Notes under the pieces: generated by a model | The model's database searches: none | What the model was told of the DNA's origin: nothing | Seen by the model: the letters and a program-made list of their open reading frames with translations, nothing else | Assembly (NCBI GenBank): GCA_963733265.1 | Contig: CAVTCF010000002.1 | Coordinates: 186,001-250,000 of the forward strand | Length of the DNA stretch: 64,000 bases | Direction: 5' to 3' | Source of the DNA: PALSA-1006 sp963733265 | Lineage (GTDB): Bacteria > Pseudomonadota > Gammaproteobacteria > Burkholderiales > Gallionellaceae | Shown: one piece after another, positions 28,361-37,750 of the stretch | Layout of the letters: each line of letters starts with the position of its first letter | Numbering within the stretch: position 1 is the first letter of the stretch | Position numbers and translations under genes: made by a program

Positions 28361-29560
28361 ATGAGTAATCAAATTCAGGACGCTTACATTGTTGCAGCCA
28401 CCCGTCTGCCGGTAGCAAAACGCAACGGCTTTTATCAGACCACCCGCCCGGATGATTTGTTGGCCGGAGCATTACGTGCGGTTTTGACACAAGTTCCAAC
28501 GCTCGATCCGGCGCTGATCGAGGATGTGATCGTTGGCTGTGCCATGCCGGAAGGGGAACAAGGTATGAACGTGGCGCGCATTGGCGTATTGCTGGCAGGT
28601 CTGCCAAATAATGTGCCGGGTATTACCATCAACCGCTTCTGCTCATCCGGCCTGCAAGCAGTAGCCGATGCTGCAGCAAGAATTCGTTTGGGCGAGGCTG
28701 ATGTAATGATTGCTGCAGGTGTCGAATCGATGACTGTTATGCCGCAAATGATGGGCAACAAAGTATCAATCAACCCTGAGGTTTTTGCCCGTGAGGAAAA
28801 CATAGGCATCGCTTACGGCATGGGACTGACGGCAGAAAATGTGGCCGAGCAATGGAAAGTTTCCCGCGAAGATCAGGACGCCTTCGCCTTGGCATCGCAC
28901 CAAAAAGCCGTTGCGGCGGCAAATGCGGGGCATTTCAACGCCGAGATCACTCCTTTCACGGTGAAATCCCATGTGCCCGATTTTGCCAGCGGAGTCGAGC
29001 GTGTTGTTGAACGGATAGTGGACCGGGACGAAGGCCCGCGTCCGCAAACCACGCCGGAAAGTCTCGCCAAACTGCGCCCTGTATTCTCTACACGCGGCTC
29101 GGTAACAGCGGGTAACAGTTCGCAAATGTCCGACGGCGCCGCTGCCGTAGTACTGGTTTCGGAAAAAATCCTGAAGCAGTTAAACCTGACACCCTTGGCG
29201 AGATTCCTAAGCTTCGCTGTAGCCGGTGTGCCCGCAGATATCATGGGTATCGGCCCTATTGCCGCAATTCCAAAGGTCTTGAAGCGCGCAGGCATTACCA
29301 AAGAACAGCTTGACTGGATCGAACTTAACGAAGCCTTTGCCGCGCAAGCACTGGCAGTCACCCGCGATCTGCAACTCGACCCGTCCAAGATCAATCCGTT
29401 GGGTGGGGCAATCGCGCTGGGACATCCTCTCGGTGCAACCGGAACGATCCGTACAGCGACGCTGGTGCATGGCTTGAAACGCACCGGTGGCAAATATGGC
29501 ATGATCAGTATGTGTATCGGCACCGGCATGGGGGCTGCCGGCGTATTTGAATTGGTGTAA
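28361..29560 (+). CDS. fadA: Acetyl-CoA acyltransferase (3-ketoacyl-CoA thiolase)
   Basis: Last step of beta-oxidation, releasing acetyl-CoA. The 399 residues have nucleophile Cys94 in NRFCSSGLQAV, the histidine in GGAIALGHPLGATG, and the C-terminal cysteine in MCIGTGMGAAGVFE. The lead DAYIVAATRLPVAKRNGFYQ is typical of degradative FadA/FadI. It follows fadN by 34 nt with AAGGAG. Confidence 0.95.
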   Translation: MSNQIQDAYIVAATRLPVAKRNGFYQTTRPDDLLAGALRAVLTQVPTLDPALIEDVIVGCAMPEGEQGMNVARIGVLLAGLPNNVPGITINRFCSSGLQAVADAAARIRLGEADVMIAAGVESMTVMPQMMGNKVSINPEVFAREENIGIAYGMGLTAENVAEQWKVSREDQDAFALASHQKAVAAANAGHFNAEITPFTVKSHVPDFASGVERVVERIVDRDEGPRPQTTPESLAKLRPVFSTRGSVTAGNSSQMSDGAAAVVLVSEKILKQLNLTPLARFLSFAVAGVPADIMGIGPIAAIPKVLKRAGITKEQLDWIELNEAFAAQALAVTRDLQLDPSKINPLGGAIALGHPLGATGTIRTATLVHGLKRTGGKYGMISMCIGTGMGAAGVFELV

Positions 29561-29594
29561 CTGAAAATGTAGTTAGAATAAAAAGGAGTCCGCA

Positions 29595-31229
29595 ATGAGC
29601 CGGGAATCGATGCAATACGATGTGGTGATAGTTGGTGGTGGGCCATCGGGTCTAACTACCGCTATTCATCTTAAACAATTGGCGGCAGCAAAAGGTGCCG
29701 ACATTTCCGTATGTGTGTTGGAAAAAGGATCAGAAATTGGCGCGCATATCCTTTCCGGTGCGGTACTTGAACCCCGCGCGCTGAAAGAACTCTTCCCGGA
29801 CTGGAAGGAACGCGGCGCGCCTCTGTTGACGCCAGTTAAGCAAGACAAATTTCTGCTCCTGACTGAAAATAATGCTATTCGTTTGCTCACGCCGCCGCAG
29901 ATGAATAATCATGGCAACTACATCATCAGTTTGGGCAACTTCTGTCGTTGGCTAGCTGAGCAAGCCGAATCGCTCGGTGTGGAAATTTATCCCGGCTTTG
30001 CTGCGGCCGAAATTCTTTACGACGCAAACGGTGCAGTGCGTGGCGTGGCCACTGGCGACATGGGGCTGGACAAGGCAGGTCAGCCTACGGCCCAGCATCA
30101 GCCGGGGATGGAGTTGCTGGGACGCCAGACTGTTTTCTCCGAAGGCTGTCGCGGCTCTCTCACCAAGCAGCTATTTGAGCACTTTTTCTTGCGTGAAGGT
30201 GTCGATCCGCAAACCTACGGTATCGGTATCAAGGAATTGTGGGAAATTGACCCGGCTAAACATCAATCCGGCTTGACTATGCATACGGTGGGCTGGCCTT
30301 TGGCTAGTGATACCTACGGCGGTTCCTTCCTTTATCATTTTGAGGATAATAAAGTCGCTGTTGGCTTCGTCATTGGACTGGACTACAGCAATCCGCATTT
30401 GTCGCCATTTGAAGAATTCCAACGCTTCAAACAACATCCTGAAATCCGCCAATATCTGGAAGGTGCGCGCCGCATCTCCTACGGTGCACGCGCGCTTTCC
30501 GAGGGTGGGTTGCAGTCACTGCCAAAACTGACTTTCCCGGGTGGCCTGCTGGTTGGAGACACTGCCGGTGTACTCAACGTACCCAAGATCAAAGGTACGC
30601 ATACTTCAATGAAGTCGGCCATGCTGGCGGCAGAATCTCTAGTGGAAATTTTGCTGGCGGCGCAAGAAGTCAACGAAGCCAAGAGCTATACGGAGAAATT
30701 CAGAAAAAGTTGGCTGTGGCAGGAATTGCACACGGCACGCAACATACGTCCTTCATTCCGCTGGGGACTCTGGGGCGGCATTGCGTATTCAGCCGTCGAC
30801 ACCTACCTGTTTCGTGGCAAAGCACCGTGGACATTCAAACATCATGCAGACCATACTCAGCTAAAAAAAGCATCGGAATCAACTCCAATTTTTTATCCCA
30901 AACCGGATGGGAAAATCAGCTTCGACAGACTTTCCTCAGTGTTTCTATCCAACACGAACCATGCCGAGGATCAACCCTGCCATCTGCGTATAAAGGACGT
31001 GAATGTTCCGATCAGCGTGAATCTCGCCCTCTATGACGCACCGGAACAACGCTATTGCCCGGCGGGTGTGTATGAAATCCTGCGTGATGAAGACGGCAGC
31101 AATCCCCGCCTACAGATCAACGCCCAGAACTGCGTGCATTGCAAGACCTGCGATATTAAAGACCCAACCCAAAATATAAACTGGGTGACGCCTCAAGGTG
31201 GAGAGGGGCCGATTTACCAGCAGATGTAG
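29595..31229 (+). CDS. Electron transfer flavoprotein:ubiquinone oxidoreductase
   Basis: Membrane-associated flavoprotein that takes electrons from ETF and reduces quinone. The 544 residues start with an FAD-binding motif DVVIVGGGPSGLTTAIHL. The C-terminal ferredoxin domain holds one [4Fe-4S] cluster with cysteines in NAQNCVHCKTCDIKDP and an upstream Cys (YCPAGVYE), then the family ending GGEGPIYQQM. It closes the circuit with etfAB and the acyl-CoA dehydrogenase. AAAAAGGAG precedes the ATG. Confidence 0.97.
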   Translation: MSRESMQYDVVIVGGGPSGLTTAIHLKQLAAAKGADISVCVLEKGSEIGAHILSGAVLEPRALKELFPDWKERGAPLLTPVKQDKFLLLTENNAIRLLTPPQMNNHGNYIISLGNFCRWLAEQAESLGVEIYPGFAAAEILYDANGAVRGVATGDMGLDKAGQPTAQHQPGMELLGRQTVFSEGCRGSLTKQLFEHFFLREGVDPQTYGIGIKELWEIDPAKHQSGLTMHTVGWPLASDTYGGSFLYHFEDNKVAVGFVIGLDYSNPHLSPFEEFQRFKQHPEIRQYLEGARRISYGARALSEGGLQSLPKLTFPGGLLVGDTAGVLNVPKIKGTHTSMKSAMLAAESLVEILLAAQEVNEAKSYTEKFRKSWLWQELHTARNIRPSFRWGLWGGIAYSAVDTYLFRGKAPWTFKHHADHTQLKKASESTPIFYPKPDGKISFDRLSSVFLSNTNHAEDQPCHLRIKDVNVPISVNLALYDAPEQRYCPAGVYEILRDEDGSNPRLQINAQNCVHCKTCDIKDPTQNINWVTPQGGEGPIYQQM

Positions 31230-31340
31230 TGTTAGACTTCAAAAAGCTTTTTGCCACCGAGAACACCGAGATCACAGAGGTAAAACAAACGGTTTTACCA
31301 AGAGACGGCTTAACTTTTTGGGTGAAACCTTGAAAGAGTT

Positions 31341-31372
31341 GTAGGGTGCAATAAGCGTAGCGCATTGCACCG
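31341..31372. repeat. Palindromic intergenic repeat (GTAGGGTGCAAT type)
   Basis: The arms GGTGCAAT (31345-31352) and ATTGCACC (31364-31371) flank AAGCGTAGCGC. Sequences of this kind recur between genes in many proteobacteria. It lies between the convergent ends of the ETF-QO gene and the hydrolase gene. No other copy was seen in this window. Confidence 0.45.
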
Positions 31373-31386
31373 AATGTGGCTCCATG

Positions 31387-32010
31387 CTACGCGGGCTTGG
31401 CTGCATTTTTGAGGTGCTCGTCAATTAACGGTGCAACTTCCGCTGCTAGATTATTAGCAAGATCATGCTCACCACCGAGAAACACATGCATACTGCTTGT
31501 GGGTAGTAATCCCTTCAACCGAACGCCTACCGCAACTGGGCTGATCGGATCAGCGTCTCCCCATAGCAGCAACGCTGGCGCTAGAACGGAACCTAATGCA
31601 CTAGAAATATCGTCTTTGTACTCTGCAAACCAGCGAGGAAACGTCGGGTTCGCTTCTGTGAACGCGGGGCGCCAATCCTCCGCGTGTAGGTCAGACATAT
31701 TCACTCCGCCTGACGTGACGGTGAGAACCAAATGAGTAACCAGTTCTGGTCGCTTGAGTGCTGCCTGAATGGCAATGATTCCGCCCATAGACTGGGCAAT
31801 TAGCGCCGAGGGCTGATCGATCTCATCAACGACAAGTGCCACCAAGTCTTGAATACCTTGCACTTTTGGATTTATGGGTACCGACCCAAAACCAGGCCAA
31901 CCAAGGAACACGCGGGGCGCAGGGTGAACTAGCCGATTGGCAACTGGTTGCCAGAAATGCGGACTTCCCCCGGCACCCGGCAGAAATATAAGCTTGGCTG
32001 GATTAACCAT
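31387..32010 (-). CDS. Alpha/beta hydrolase
   Basis: Small hydrolase of 207 residues with an oxyanion segment FLPGAGGSPHFW, nucleophile Ser74 in AQSMGG, the acid-turn motif WGDADPISP and the histidine in GGEHDLAN. Substrate unknown; BioH- or esterase-like proteins look similar. It overlaps the upstream acetyltransferase gene by 8 nt, so the two are probably co-transcribed. Confidence 0.85.
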   Translation of the reverse strand: MVNPAKLIFLPGAGGSPHFWQPVANRLVHPAPRVFLGWPGFGSVPINPKVQGIQDLVALVVDEIDQPSALIAQSMGGIIAIQAALKRPELVTHLVLTVTSGGVNMSDLHAEDWRPAFTEANPTFPRWFAEYKDDISSALGSVLAPALLLWGDADPISPVAVGVRLKGLLPTSSMHVFLGGEHDLANNLAAEVAPLIDEHLKNAAKPA

Positions 32011-32485
32011 TTGAAGCTAAATTCTGTCTCATTTTACGACCACCAACAGGAACAAGGCCATTGTTCTGATAAAAGCTCAACGCACGTTCAAACTCAGGGA
32101 GCGGTGGTGTGCATAACTCGATGCACGACCAACCATGTTTTTGTCCATAATTTCTGACCTGCGCTATCAGCATTGCTCCGACACCTGTAGAGCGAAATTC
32201 AGGAATAACATAAAACTCTTGAATTACTCCTATCTTTCCACCTGCATATAAAGCGTAAGTTTCAGTGATTGTCGAAACAGCAACCGGGATGTTATTTGCC
32301 CAGCCAATAATTGCCGCGTAATGGCCTGCCGCTAACAACTCTTCACACCTCTGAATTGTGCCTTCCAAATCAATATCGAAATGTTGTGCATTAGTGCGCT
32401 CACAGATTTCCTGTGTAAGCTGGACGACCAGTGAGCCAATAATTTCTGCGTTGTCTGCTGTTGCTTGTATAAATTCTAATTTCAT
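32003..32485 (-). CDS. GNAT-family N-acetyltransferase
   Basis: 160 residues with the acetyl-CoA pyrophosphate loop FRSTGVGAMLIAQV and a preceding beta-strand (IGVIQEFYVIPEF). The C-terminal SFYQNNGLVPVGGRKM is typical of GNAT proteins. Acceptor unknown. Second of two unrelated-looking GNAT genes in a row, 33 nt after the first, and overlapping the hydrolase gene by 8 nt. Confidence 0.85.
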   Translation of the reverse strand: MKLEFIQATADNAEIIGSLVVQLTQEICERTNAQHFDIDLEGTIQRCEELLAAGHYAAIIGWANNIPVAVSTITETYALYAGGKIGVIQEFYVIPEFRSTGVGAMLIAQVRNYGQKHGWSCIELCTPPLPEFERALSFYQNNGLVPVGGRKMRQNLASNG

Positions 32486-32518
32486 TCAGAAACTCACTTG
32501 AAATGTAGCCAGTCCATC

Positions 32519-33040
32519 TTAGGCAGTTTTTTCTAAAATCTCGATCTTGAGGTTTGAAAATTTTGGAGTACCAACCCCAACAGATAGCGGGTAATCCCGT
32601 ATGGTTCCAGTTTTTTGATAACCGCGCCTTAAATAAAAGGCAATAAGTTCACTTCTTGATGACACTACAATCATAGTGAATTTTTCGGAGCCGAAGTTTT
32701 CATTTGCATATCTTTCTGCATGAGCGAGTAATTGTTTTCCAGCTCCCGCGCCTTGTAGTTTCGGATTAACGGCGAGCATTCCGATCTGGCTATAACTTCC
32801 GTCTTTTTCAACGTGGACACATGCCACAATTTCTGAGTGTTTGAGGCCAACAAGAATTACGGAATCTGGTTTTGACAAAATTTCCGCAACTTGAATGACA
32901 CTTGTTCTGTTCCCATATACCAAATCAGATTCGTGAGTCCAGCCAGCCGTACCTGTTTCCGGACGATATGCTTTGTTGACTAGTTGCGCTATTGCCTCGG
33001 CATCAAAATTATTTGCTGTACGGAATGTATCCATGTTCAT
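32519..33040 (-). CDS. GNAT-family N-acetyltransferase
   Basis: About 173 residues with the acetyl-CoA-binding loop LQGAGAGKQLLAHAERYA after the strand IGMLAVNPK, and the closing AFYLRRGYQKTGT. I use the ATG at 33040 (MNMDTF); a TTG three codons upstream and an ATG two codons downstream are alternatives. Acceptor unknown. It lies 19 nt downstream of the gspF stop. Confidence 0.85.
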   Translation of the reverse strand: MNMDTFRTANNFDAEAIAQLVNKAYRPETGTAGWTHESDLVYGNRTSVIQVAEILSKPDSVILVGLKHSEIVACVHVEKDGSYSQIGMLAVNPKLQGAGAGKQLLAHAERYANENFGSEKFTMIVVSSRSELIAFYLRRGYQKTGTIRDYPLSVGVGTPKFSNLKIEILEKTA

Positions 33041-33059
33041 AGTCGGCAAACGGTAACCG

Positions 33060-34286
33060 CTAATGCACCATCTGGTTCATCTCAATAATAGGCATCAAGA
33101 TCGCCAGCACGATAAGCAGCACTACCCCGCCCATAGACAGTATAAGAATCGGTTCAAGCAGTGCGGTCAAGATCGAGGTGTAGTTGCCGACCTCTTGTTC
33201 CTGCTGGGCTGCGGCTCGATCCAACATGGTATCTAGCTTACCGCTGGATTCTCCGCTGGCAATCAGATGAATTAAAATGGGGGGGAACAATCCCGATACT
33301 GCCAAGGCCCGACTCAACTCAACGCCTTCTCTGACTTTTTTGGACGCTTCTTCCAGCGCACGGCGCATGGGTAAGTTATTCACCACGCCGCATGCGGCTT
33401 GTAACGAAGTGAGCAACGGAACTCCGCTACCCGCAAGAATAGCCAGCGTGCTAGCCATACGCGCAGAATTAATTCCTCGTACAAGACGTCCAAAAACGGG
33501 CAGGCGCAACACGCGCAGGTGCCACTGGTAACGAATCTCTTCGCGTTGCAACACAACCCGAATTCCGAATACCAAAACAAAAATAAGCACCAGCAAATAG
33601 GGCCATGCGGCTTGTAGCCCGGAACTCAAACCAATCAACAGTCTGGTCAATAAAGGCAGGCTTTGATGCGATTGTTGAAATACACTGACTACTTGCGGCA
33701 CGACATACATTAATAATCCGGTCACTACCAGTAAAGCGACTGCAGTCACGATGGCGGGATAGACAAAAGCCAGCCCCACTTTTTGCTGCAATGCTTGGCG
33801 CGACTCGGTGTAATCAGCCAGTCTTAGCATCACCTCCCCCAGCTCACCGGAGGCTTCGCCCGCTTTTACCAAAGCGCGATAAATATCAGGAAATACACGC
33901 TCGTATTTTGCCATTGCTTGAGCCAAAGTGTGTCCGGCTAATATTTCGGCACGCACTCCCGCAAGTACCTGACTTGCCGTTTCACTTTCGCTCTGCTCGA
34001 TAAGCGCATTGAATGCCTGTTCCAATGTCAGCCCTGCGGCGAGCAATGTTGCCAGTTGTCGCGTGATCAGGCTGAGTTGCGCGCTGGAAATACCCGATCG
34101 AAAACGCTCACGCCAACTACCCGCCTCGCCTGTTTGCAAATTGTCTTGCGACACAGGGTGAACTGAAATGACGGTCAGGCCGGACTCGCGCAAATTCGCA
34201 CGGGCGTGACGCAACGTGTCTGCCTCAATTACTCCGCGAGCTTCGCGCCCATTCGCATCTAAAGTTTCATAACGAAAGGCGGCCAT
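33060..34286 (-). CDS. gspF: Type II secretion system inner membrane protein GspF
   Basis: Polytopic platform protein of type II secretion or related pilus systems. The 408 residues begin with the family start MAAFRYETLDANGREARGVI, have two repeats of the T2SSF domain (QLSLITRQLATLLAAGLTLEQA and ASTLAILAGSGVPLLTSLQ), and three membrane segments near 170-195, 220-245 and 380-402. No other gsp gene is in the window. It precedes two GNAT genes and a hydrolase on the same strand. Confidence 0.93.
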   Translation of the reverse strand: MAAFRYETLDANGREARGVIEADTLRHARANLRESGLTVISVHPVSQDNLQTGEAGSWRERFRSGISSAQLSLITRQLATLLAAGLTLEQAFNALIEQSESETASQVLAGVRAEILAGHTLAQAMAKYERVFPDIYRALVKAGEASGELGEVMLRLADYTESRQALQQKVGLAFVYPAIVTAVALLVVTGLLMYVVPQVVSVFQQSHQSLPLLTRLLIGLSSGLQAAWPYLLVLIFVLVFGIRVVLQREEIRYQWHLRVLRLPVFGRLVRGINSARMASTLAILAGSGVPLLTSLQAACGVVNNLPMRRALEEASKKVREGVELSRALAVSGLFPPILIHLIASGESSGKLDTMLDRAAAQQEQEVGNYTSILTALLEPILILSMGGVVLLIVLAILMPIIEMNQMVH

Positions 34287-34359
34287 AAGGTCTCATATAG
34301 AAGTAACGGTTCATATATTCAGGATAACACATAGCGTTGGTGGCATAATTTAGCTACAT

Positions 34360-35052
34360 TTAGCGTCTCAGAATTCTTTCAAGTTGATTCCTGGTTTGTT
34401 GAAAGCCATCTTTTTGCCAAGTGTATTCCAATGTTTGGTTTGACCGCTCATTTGTCTTGCAATTCGATCTAACCTGATTAAATCGGACCCGAACAACATT
34501 GTTTTTTTCAGTAATAATTTCAACAGCAGGTTTTGACATTGTTACCACGTCACTATCTTTTGGATTGACACACCTGCCCGAACCTTCATTGCGATCTTCA
34601 GAGCCGGCTTCTGGAAAAAGAAATAAAACATACCCGCGGGAATTTACCTTTTTAGGAACCAGATAATACGCGTAATAGCTTTCTTTATAGTCTTCGCCTG
34701 CTTCCCTGCGTGCTCTAAAGAGCACAAACTGGGTTCCATTCGCTCCCGTAAATCTTTTTACCAAAGATAAGTCGGGGAAAAATACGCCTCTTTCATTGGG
34801 TTCACATTTTAAAGAAGCCCCGTTTCCTGCTTTGCAATAATAAAAATTATCGTTGCTTGTATAAAGGAATTCGTTCTCATCCAAGCGCTGACAAAGTTCA
34901 TTTGATTCGTCTCTGGTTGAAATATATTTTTGCAGAGGGCGGTAATTAATATCGGCAGCGATGTCTTCGCAGTCTTTTAATATGGCTTCTGCTTTTAAAA
35001 CTGATGAAAAGAACAAAAATACCAACGTGGCAACAACTAAACTAAATCTCAT
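34360..35052 (-). CDS. Exported protein of unknown function
   Basis: 230 residues with a signal peptide (MRFSLVVATLVFLFFSSVLKAEA). The mature part has five or more cysteines (DCEDIA, ELCQRL, YYCKAG, LKCEPN, GRCVNP, SNCKTN), which would allow disulfides in the periplasm. I recognise no family. Codon use is more AT-rich than its neighbours. It stands alone between gspF and the ppsA terminator region. Confidence 0.7.
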   Translation of the reverse strand: MRFSLVVATLVFLFFSSVLKAEAILKDCEDIAADINYRPLQKYISTRDESNELCQRLDENEFLYTSNDNFYYCKAGNGASLKCEPNERGVFFPDLSLVKRFTGANGTQFVLFRARREAGEDYKESYYAYYLVPKKVNSRGYVLFLFPEAGSEDRNEGSGRCVNPKDSDVVTMSKPAVEIITEKNNVVRVRFNQVRSNCKTNERSNQTLEYTWQKDGFQQTRNQLERILRR

Positions 35053-35221
35053 TCATCCTCCTCCCCGAATCGACCATAACACCAATTGAAAAAATTTATC
35101 TATGCGAGGTTTGCTTTTTCGAAAAAACAAAAGTTAAATATATCGACCAAACGTCAATATCTATAATATCTTAAATATGTGAATACGCCTGAAGACAATC
35201 AGGCAATTTAATGCCGCTTAG

Positions 35222-35271
35222 AAAAAAAGCCCCTCTCCAATATGAGGAGAGAGAGGAAACTGAGAGGGGCT
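35222..35271 (-). terminator. Intrinsic terminator of the rnf-nifJ-ppsA operon
   Basis: On the minus strand a perfect 10-bp stem AGCCCCTCTC / GAGAGGGGCT (35262-35271 and 35228-35237) encloses a 24-nt loop and is followed by TTTTTTT. It starts 64 nt past the ppsA stop and closes the operon. The rest of the 35053-35335 gap is AT-rich with no other clear feature. Confidence 0.85.
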
Positions 35272-35335
35272 GAAAAATTGCTTATGAATGAAGCTGCATC
35301 TCCGTTAGATATTGTTCATTAGCTTATGCGAGCAT

Positions 35336-37711
35336 TCATGGTTTGGGGTTTCCGTGTTGCGACAACTTACGCCATGTTTCAACCACAGTGTCCGGATTAA
35401 GAGACATGGTTTGAATTCCGATTTCCATCAGCCATTCTGCGAAGTCGAAATGATCAGAAGGTCCTTGTCCGCAAATTCCGACGTATTTGTTCAGGCGGTT
35501 ACAAGTTGTAATTGCCTGTTTTAGCAATACTTTAACCGCGGGATCACGTTCATCGAAACGGTCGGCTACCAGACTGGAGTCGCGATCCAAGCCTAATGTC
35601 AACTGTGTCAAATCGTTTGATCCGATCGAGAACCCGTCAAAGTATTGCAGGAAATCTTCGGCTAGCAGTGCGTTGGATGGAATTTCACACATCATAATGA
35701 GGCGCAAACCATTCTCTCCGCGTTTTAGACCATGCTTCTCTAAAGTCGCGACAACTTCTTTTGCTTCTTGCACCGTGCGAACAAATGGAATCATCAATTC
35801 AACATTGGTGTAACCCAGTTTTTCGCGCACACGTTTCATCGCACGGCATTCCAACTCAAAGCAGTCGCTAAAATTGGCCGCCACATATCGTCCCGCACCA
35901 CGGAAACCAATCATCGGATTTTCTTCCATCGGCTCGTATATCTCGCCGCCCAACAGCTTGCGGTATTCGTTTGACTTGAAGTCGGACAAACGCACGATGA
36001 CAGGTTTTGGCCAGAACGCCGCAGCTAGTGTTGATACACCCTCAACGATTTTTTCCACATAAAACTCTACCGGGTCAGGATAACCGGCTGAACGTTTTGC
36101 AACCGCTTCGTGTAGCTTGCCCGGCAGTTTGTTGAACTCCAGTACCGCTTTGGGATGAATGCCGATCAAATTATTGATGATAAATTCAAGGCGGGCCAAA
36201 CCCACGCCGGAATTTGGCAGTTGCGCGAACTCAAAGGCCAGAGTGGGATTACCAACATTCAGCATCAACTTGACAGGGATAGGTGGCAATGCATCTTCAC
36301 TGTTAACGACGACCTCAAAAGGCAAGCTACCGTGATAAACATAGCCGGTGTCGCCTTCGGCGCAGGATGCCGTAACAATTTCACCTTCCTGCAACGCAGT
36401 TGTTGCATGGCCACAACCAACAATGGCCGGAATTCCCAACTCGCGCGCAATAATCGCGGCATGACAGGTTCTTCCCCCACGATTGGTGATGATGGCAGCT
36501 GCACGTTTCATTACCGGTTCCCAATTCGGGTCGGTCATGTCTGTAACCAGAACATCACCCGCTTGTACTTTGTCCATTTCAGCAGTACTTTCGACGATAC
36601 GTACTCTACCGGTACCGATCTTCTGCCCGATGGCACGACCTTCAACCAATACTGTGCCGCGTTGTTGCAAACGGAATTTTTCTGTCGCACCGTTGCCCGC
36701 ATTCGATTTAACGGTTTCCGGACGCGCCTGCAAAATGTACAACTTTCCGTCGTTGCCATCTTTGCCCCATTCGATATCCATGGGACGGCCGTAATGCTTT
36801 TCGATTGATACCGCATAGCGGGCCAATTGCAAAACATCCGCATCGTTCAATGAAAAATTGGACTGATCGGTAGCCGGAACCGGTTCGATGCGTGTGGAAC
36901 GCCCGGCGGAGCGTTGCACGTCAAACACCATGCGTTGTTGCTTGGAGCCCAGACTACGGCGAATAACCGCAGGAAAGCCAGCAGCAAGCTGAGGCTTGTG
37001 CACATAAAATTCATCAGGATTAACTGCGCCCTGCACCACCATCTCGCCCAAACCATAGGAGGAGGTAATAAATACCGCATCACGAAAACCCGATTCGGTA
37101 TCCAGCGTAAACATCACACCGGAAGCCCCCAGATCGGAGCGAACCATGCGTTGAATGCCCGCCGATAGGGCTACATCCGCGTGGGTAAAATCTTTATGAA
37201 CGCGGTAAGAAATAGCACGGTCATTATAGAGCGAGGCAAATACTTCGCGGATCGCGTGCAGGATATGATCAATGCCGTGGATATTTAAAAAAGTCTCTTG
37301 CTGCCCGGCAAACGAGGCGTCAGGCAAATCTTCCGCCGTTGCTGAAGAGCGCACGGCGAAACTTCCCTCTCCTTCTGCTGCCAATTTGGTGTAATGCTCG
37401 CGAATCTCGTTTTCCAAACGCTTGGGCAAGGGTGCGTCAACGATCCATCCGCGTATCTTGCGCCCGGCTTCGGCCAGTGCCACGACATCATCCACATTAA
37501 GTTTGGATAGCGCCTCCTCAATGCGTTTATCCAAACCGTCATTCGCCAGAAAATCACGATAGGCCTGTGCCGTCGTGGCAAATCCGCCAGGTACATTCAC
37601 TCCCGATGAGCTTAGATTGGAAATCATCTCTCCTAACGAAGCATTTTTTCCCCCCACCTCGGGGATATCGGCAATGCCCAGAGCTTGGAATGGAATGACA
37701 TAGGGTTGCAT
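35336..37711 (-). CDS. ppsA: Phosphoenolpyruvate synthase
   Basis: Converts pyruvate + ATP to PEP + AMP + Pi, the first gluconeogenic step. The 791 residues have an ATP-grasp domain (FAVRSSATAEDLPDASFAGQQ), the phosphohistidine loop GGRTCHAAIIARELG with His417, and a PEP-binding barrel ending near YVGICGQGPSDHF. Thr415, two residues before the histidine, is the position modified by PpsR in relatives; ppsR is encoded at 49172-49987. Last gene of the rnf operon, 39 nt after a small Cys-rich ORF. Confidence 0.97.
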   Translation of the reverse strand: MQPYVIPFQALGIADIPEVGGKNASLGEMISNLSSSGVNVPGGFATTAQAYRDFLANDGLDKRIEEALSKLNVDDVVALAEAGRKIRGWIVDAPLPKRLENEIREHYTKLAAEGEGSFAVRSSATAEDLPDASFAGQQETFLNIHGIDHILHAIREVFASLYNDRAISYRVHKDFTHADVALSAGIQRMVRSDLGASGVMFTLDTESGFRDAVFITSSYGLGEMVVQGAVNPDEFYVHKPQLAAGFPAVIRRSLGSKQQRMVFDVQRSAGRSTRIEPVPATDQSNFSLNDADVLQLARYAVSIEKHYGRPMDIEWGKDGNDGKLYILQARPETVKSNAGNGATEKFRLQQRGTVLVEGRAIGQKIGTGRVRIVESTAEMDKVQAGDVLVTDMTDPNWEPVMKRAAAIITNRGGRTCHAAIIARELGIPAIVGCGHATTALQEGEIVTASCAEGDTGYVYHGSLPFEVVVNSEDALPPIPVKLMLNVGNPTLAFEFAQLPNSGVGLARLEFIINNLIGIHPKAVLEFNKLPGKLHEAVAKRSAGYPDPVEFYVEKIVEGVSTLAAAFWPKPVIVRLSDFKSNEYRKLLGGEIYEPMEENPMIGFRGAGRYVAANFSDCFELECRAMKRVREKLGYTNVELMIPFVRTVQEAKEVVATLEKHGLKRGENGLRLIMMCEIPSNALLAEDFLQYFDGFSIGSNDLTQLTLGLDRDSSLVADRFDERDPAVKVLLKQAITTCNRLNKYVGICGQGPSDHFDFAEWLMEIGIQTMSLNPDTVVETWRKLSQHGNPKP

Positions 37712-37750
37712 GGACTTCTCCTGTTAATTATCTTAAATTGAAACAAAAAG

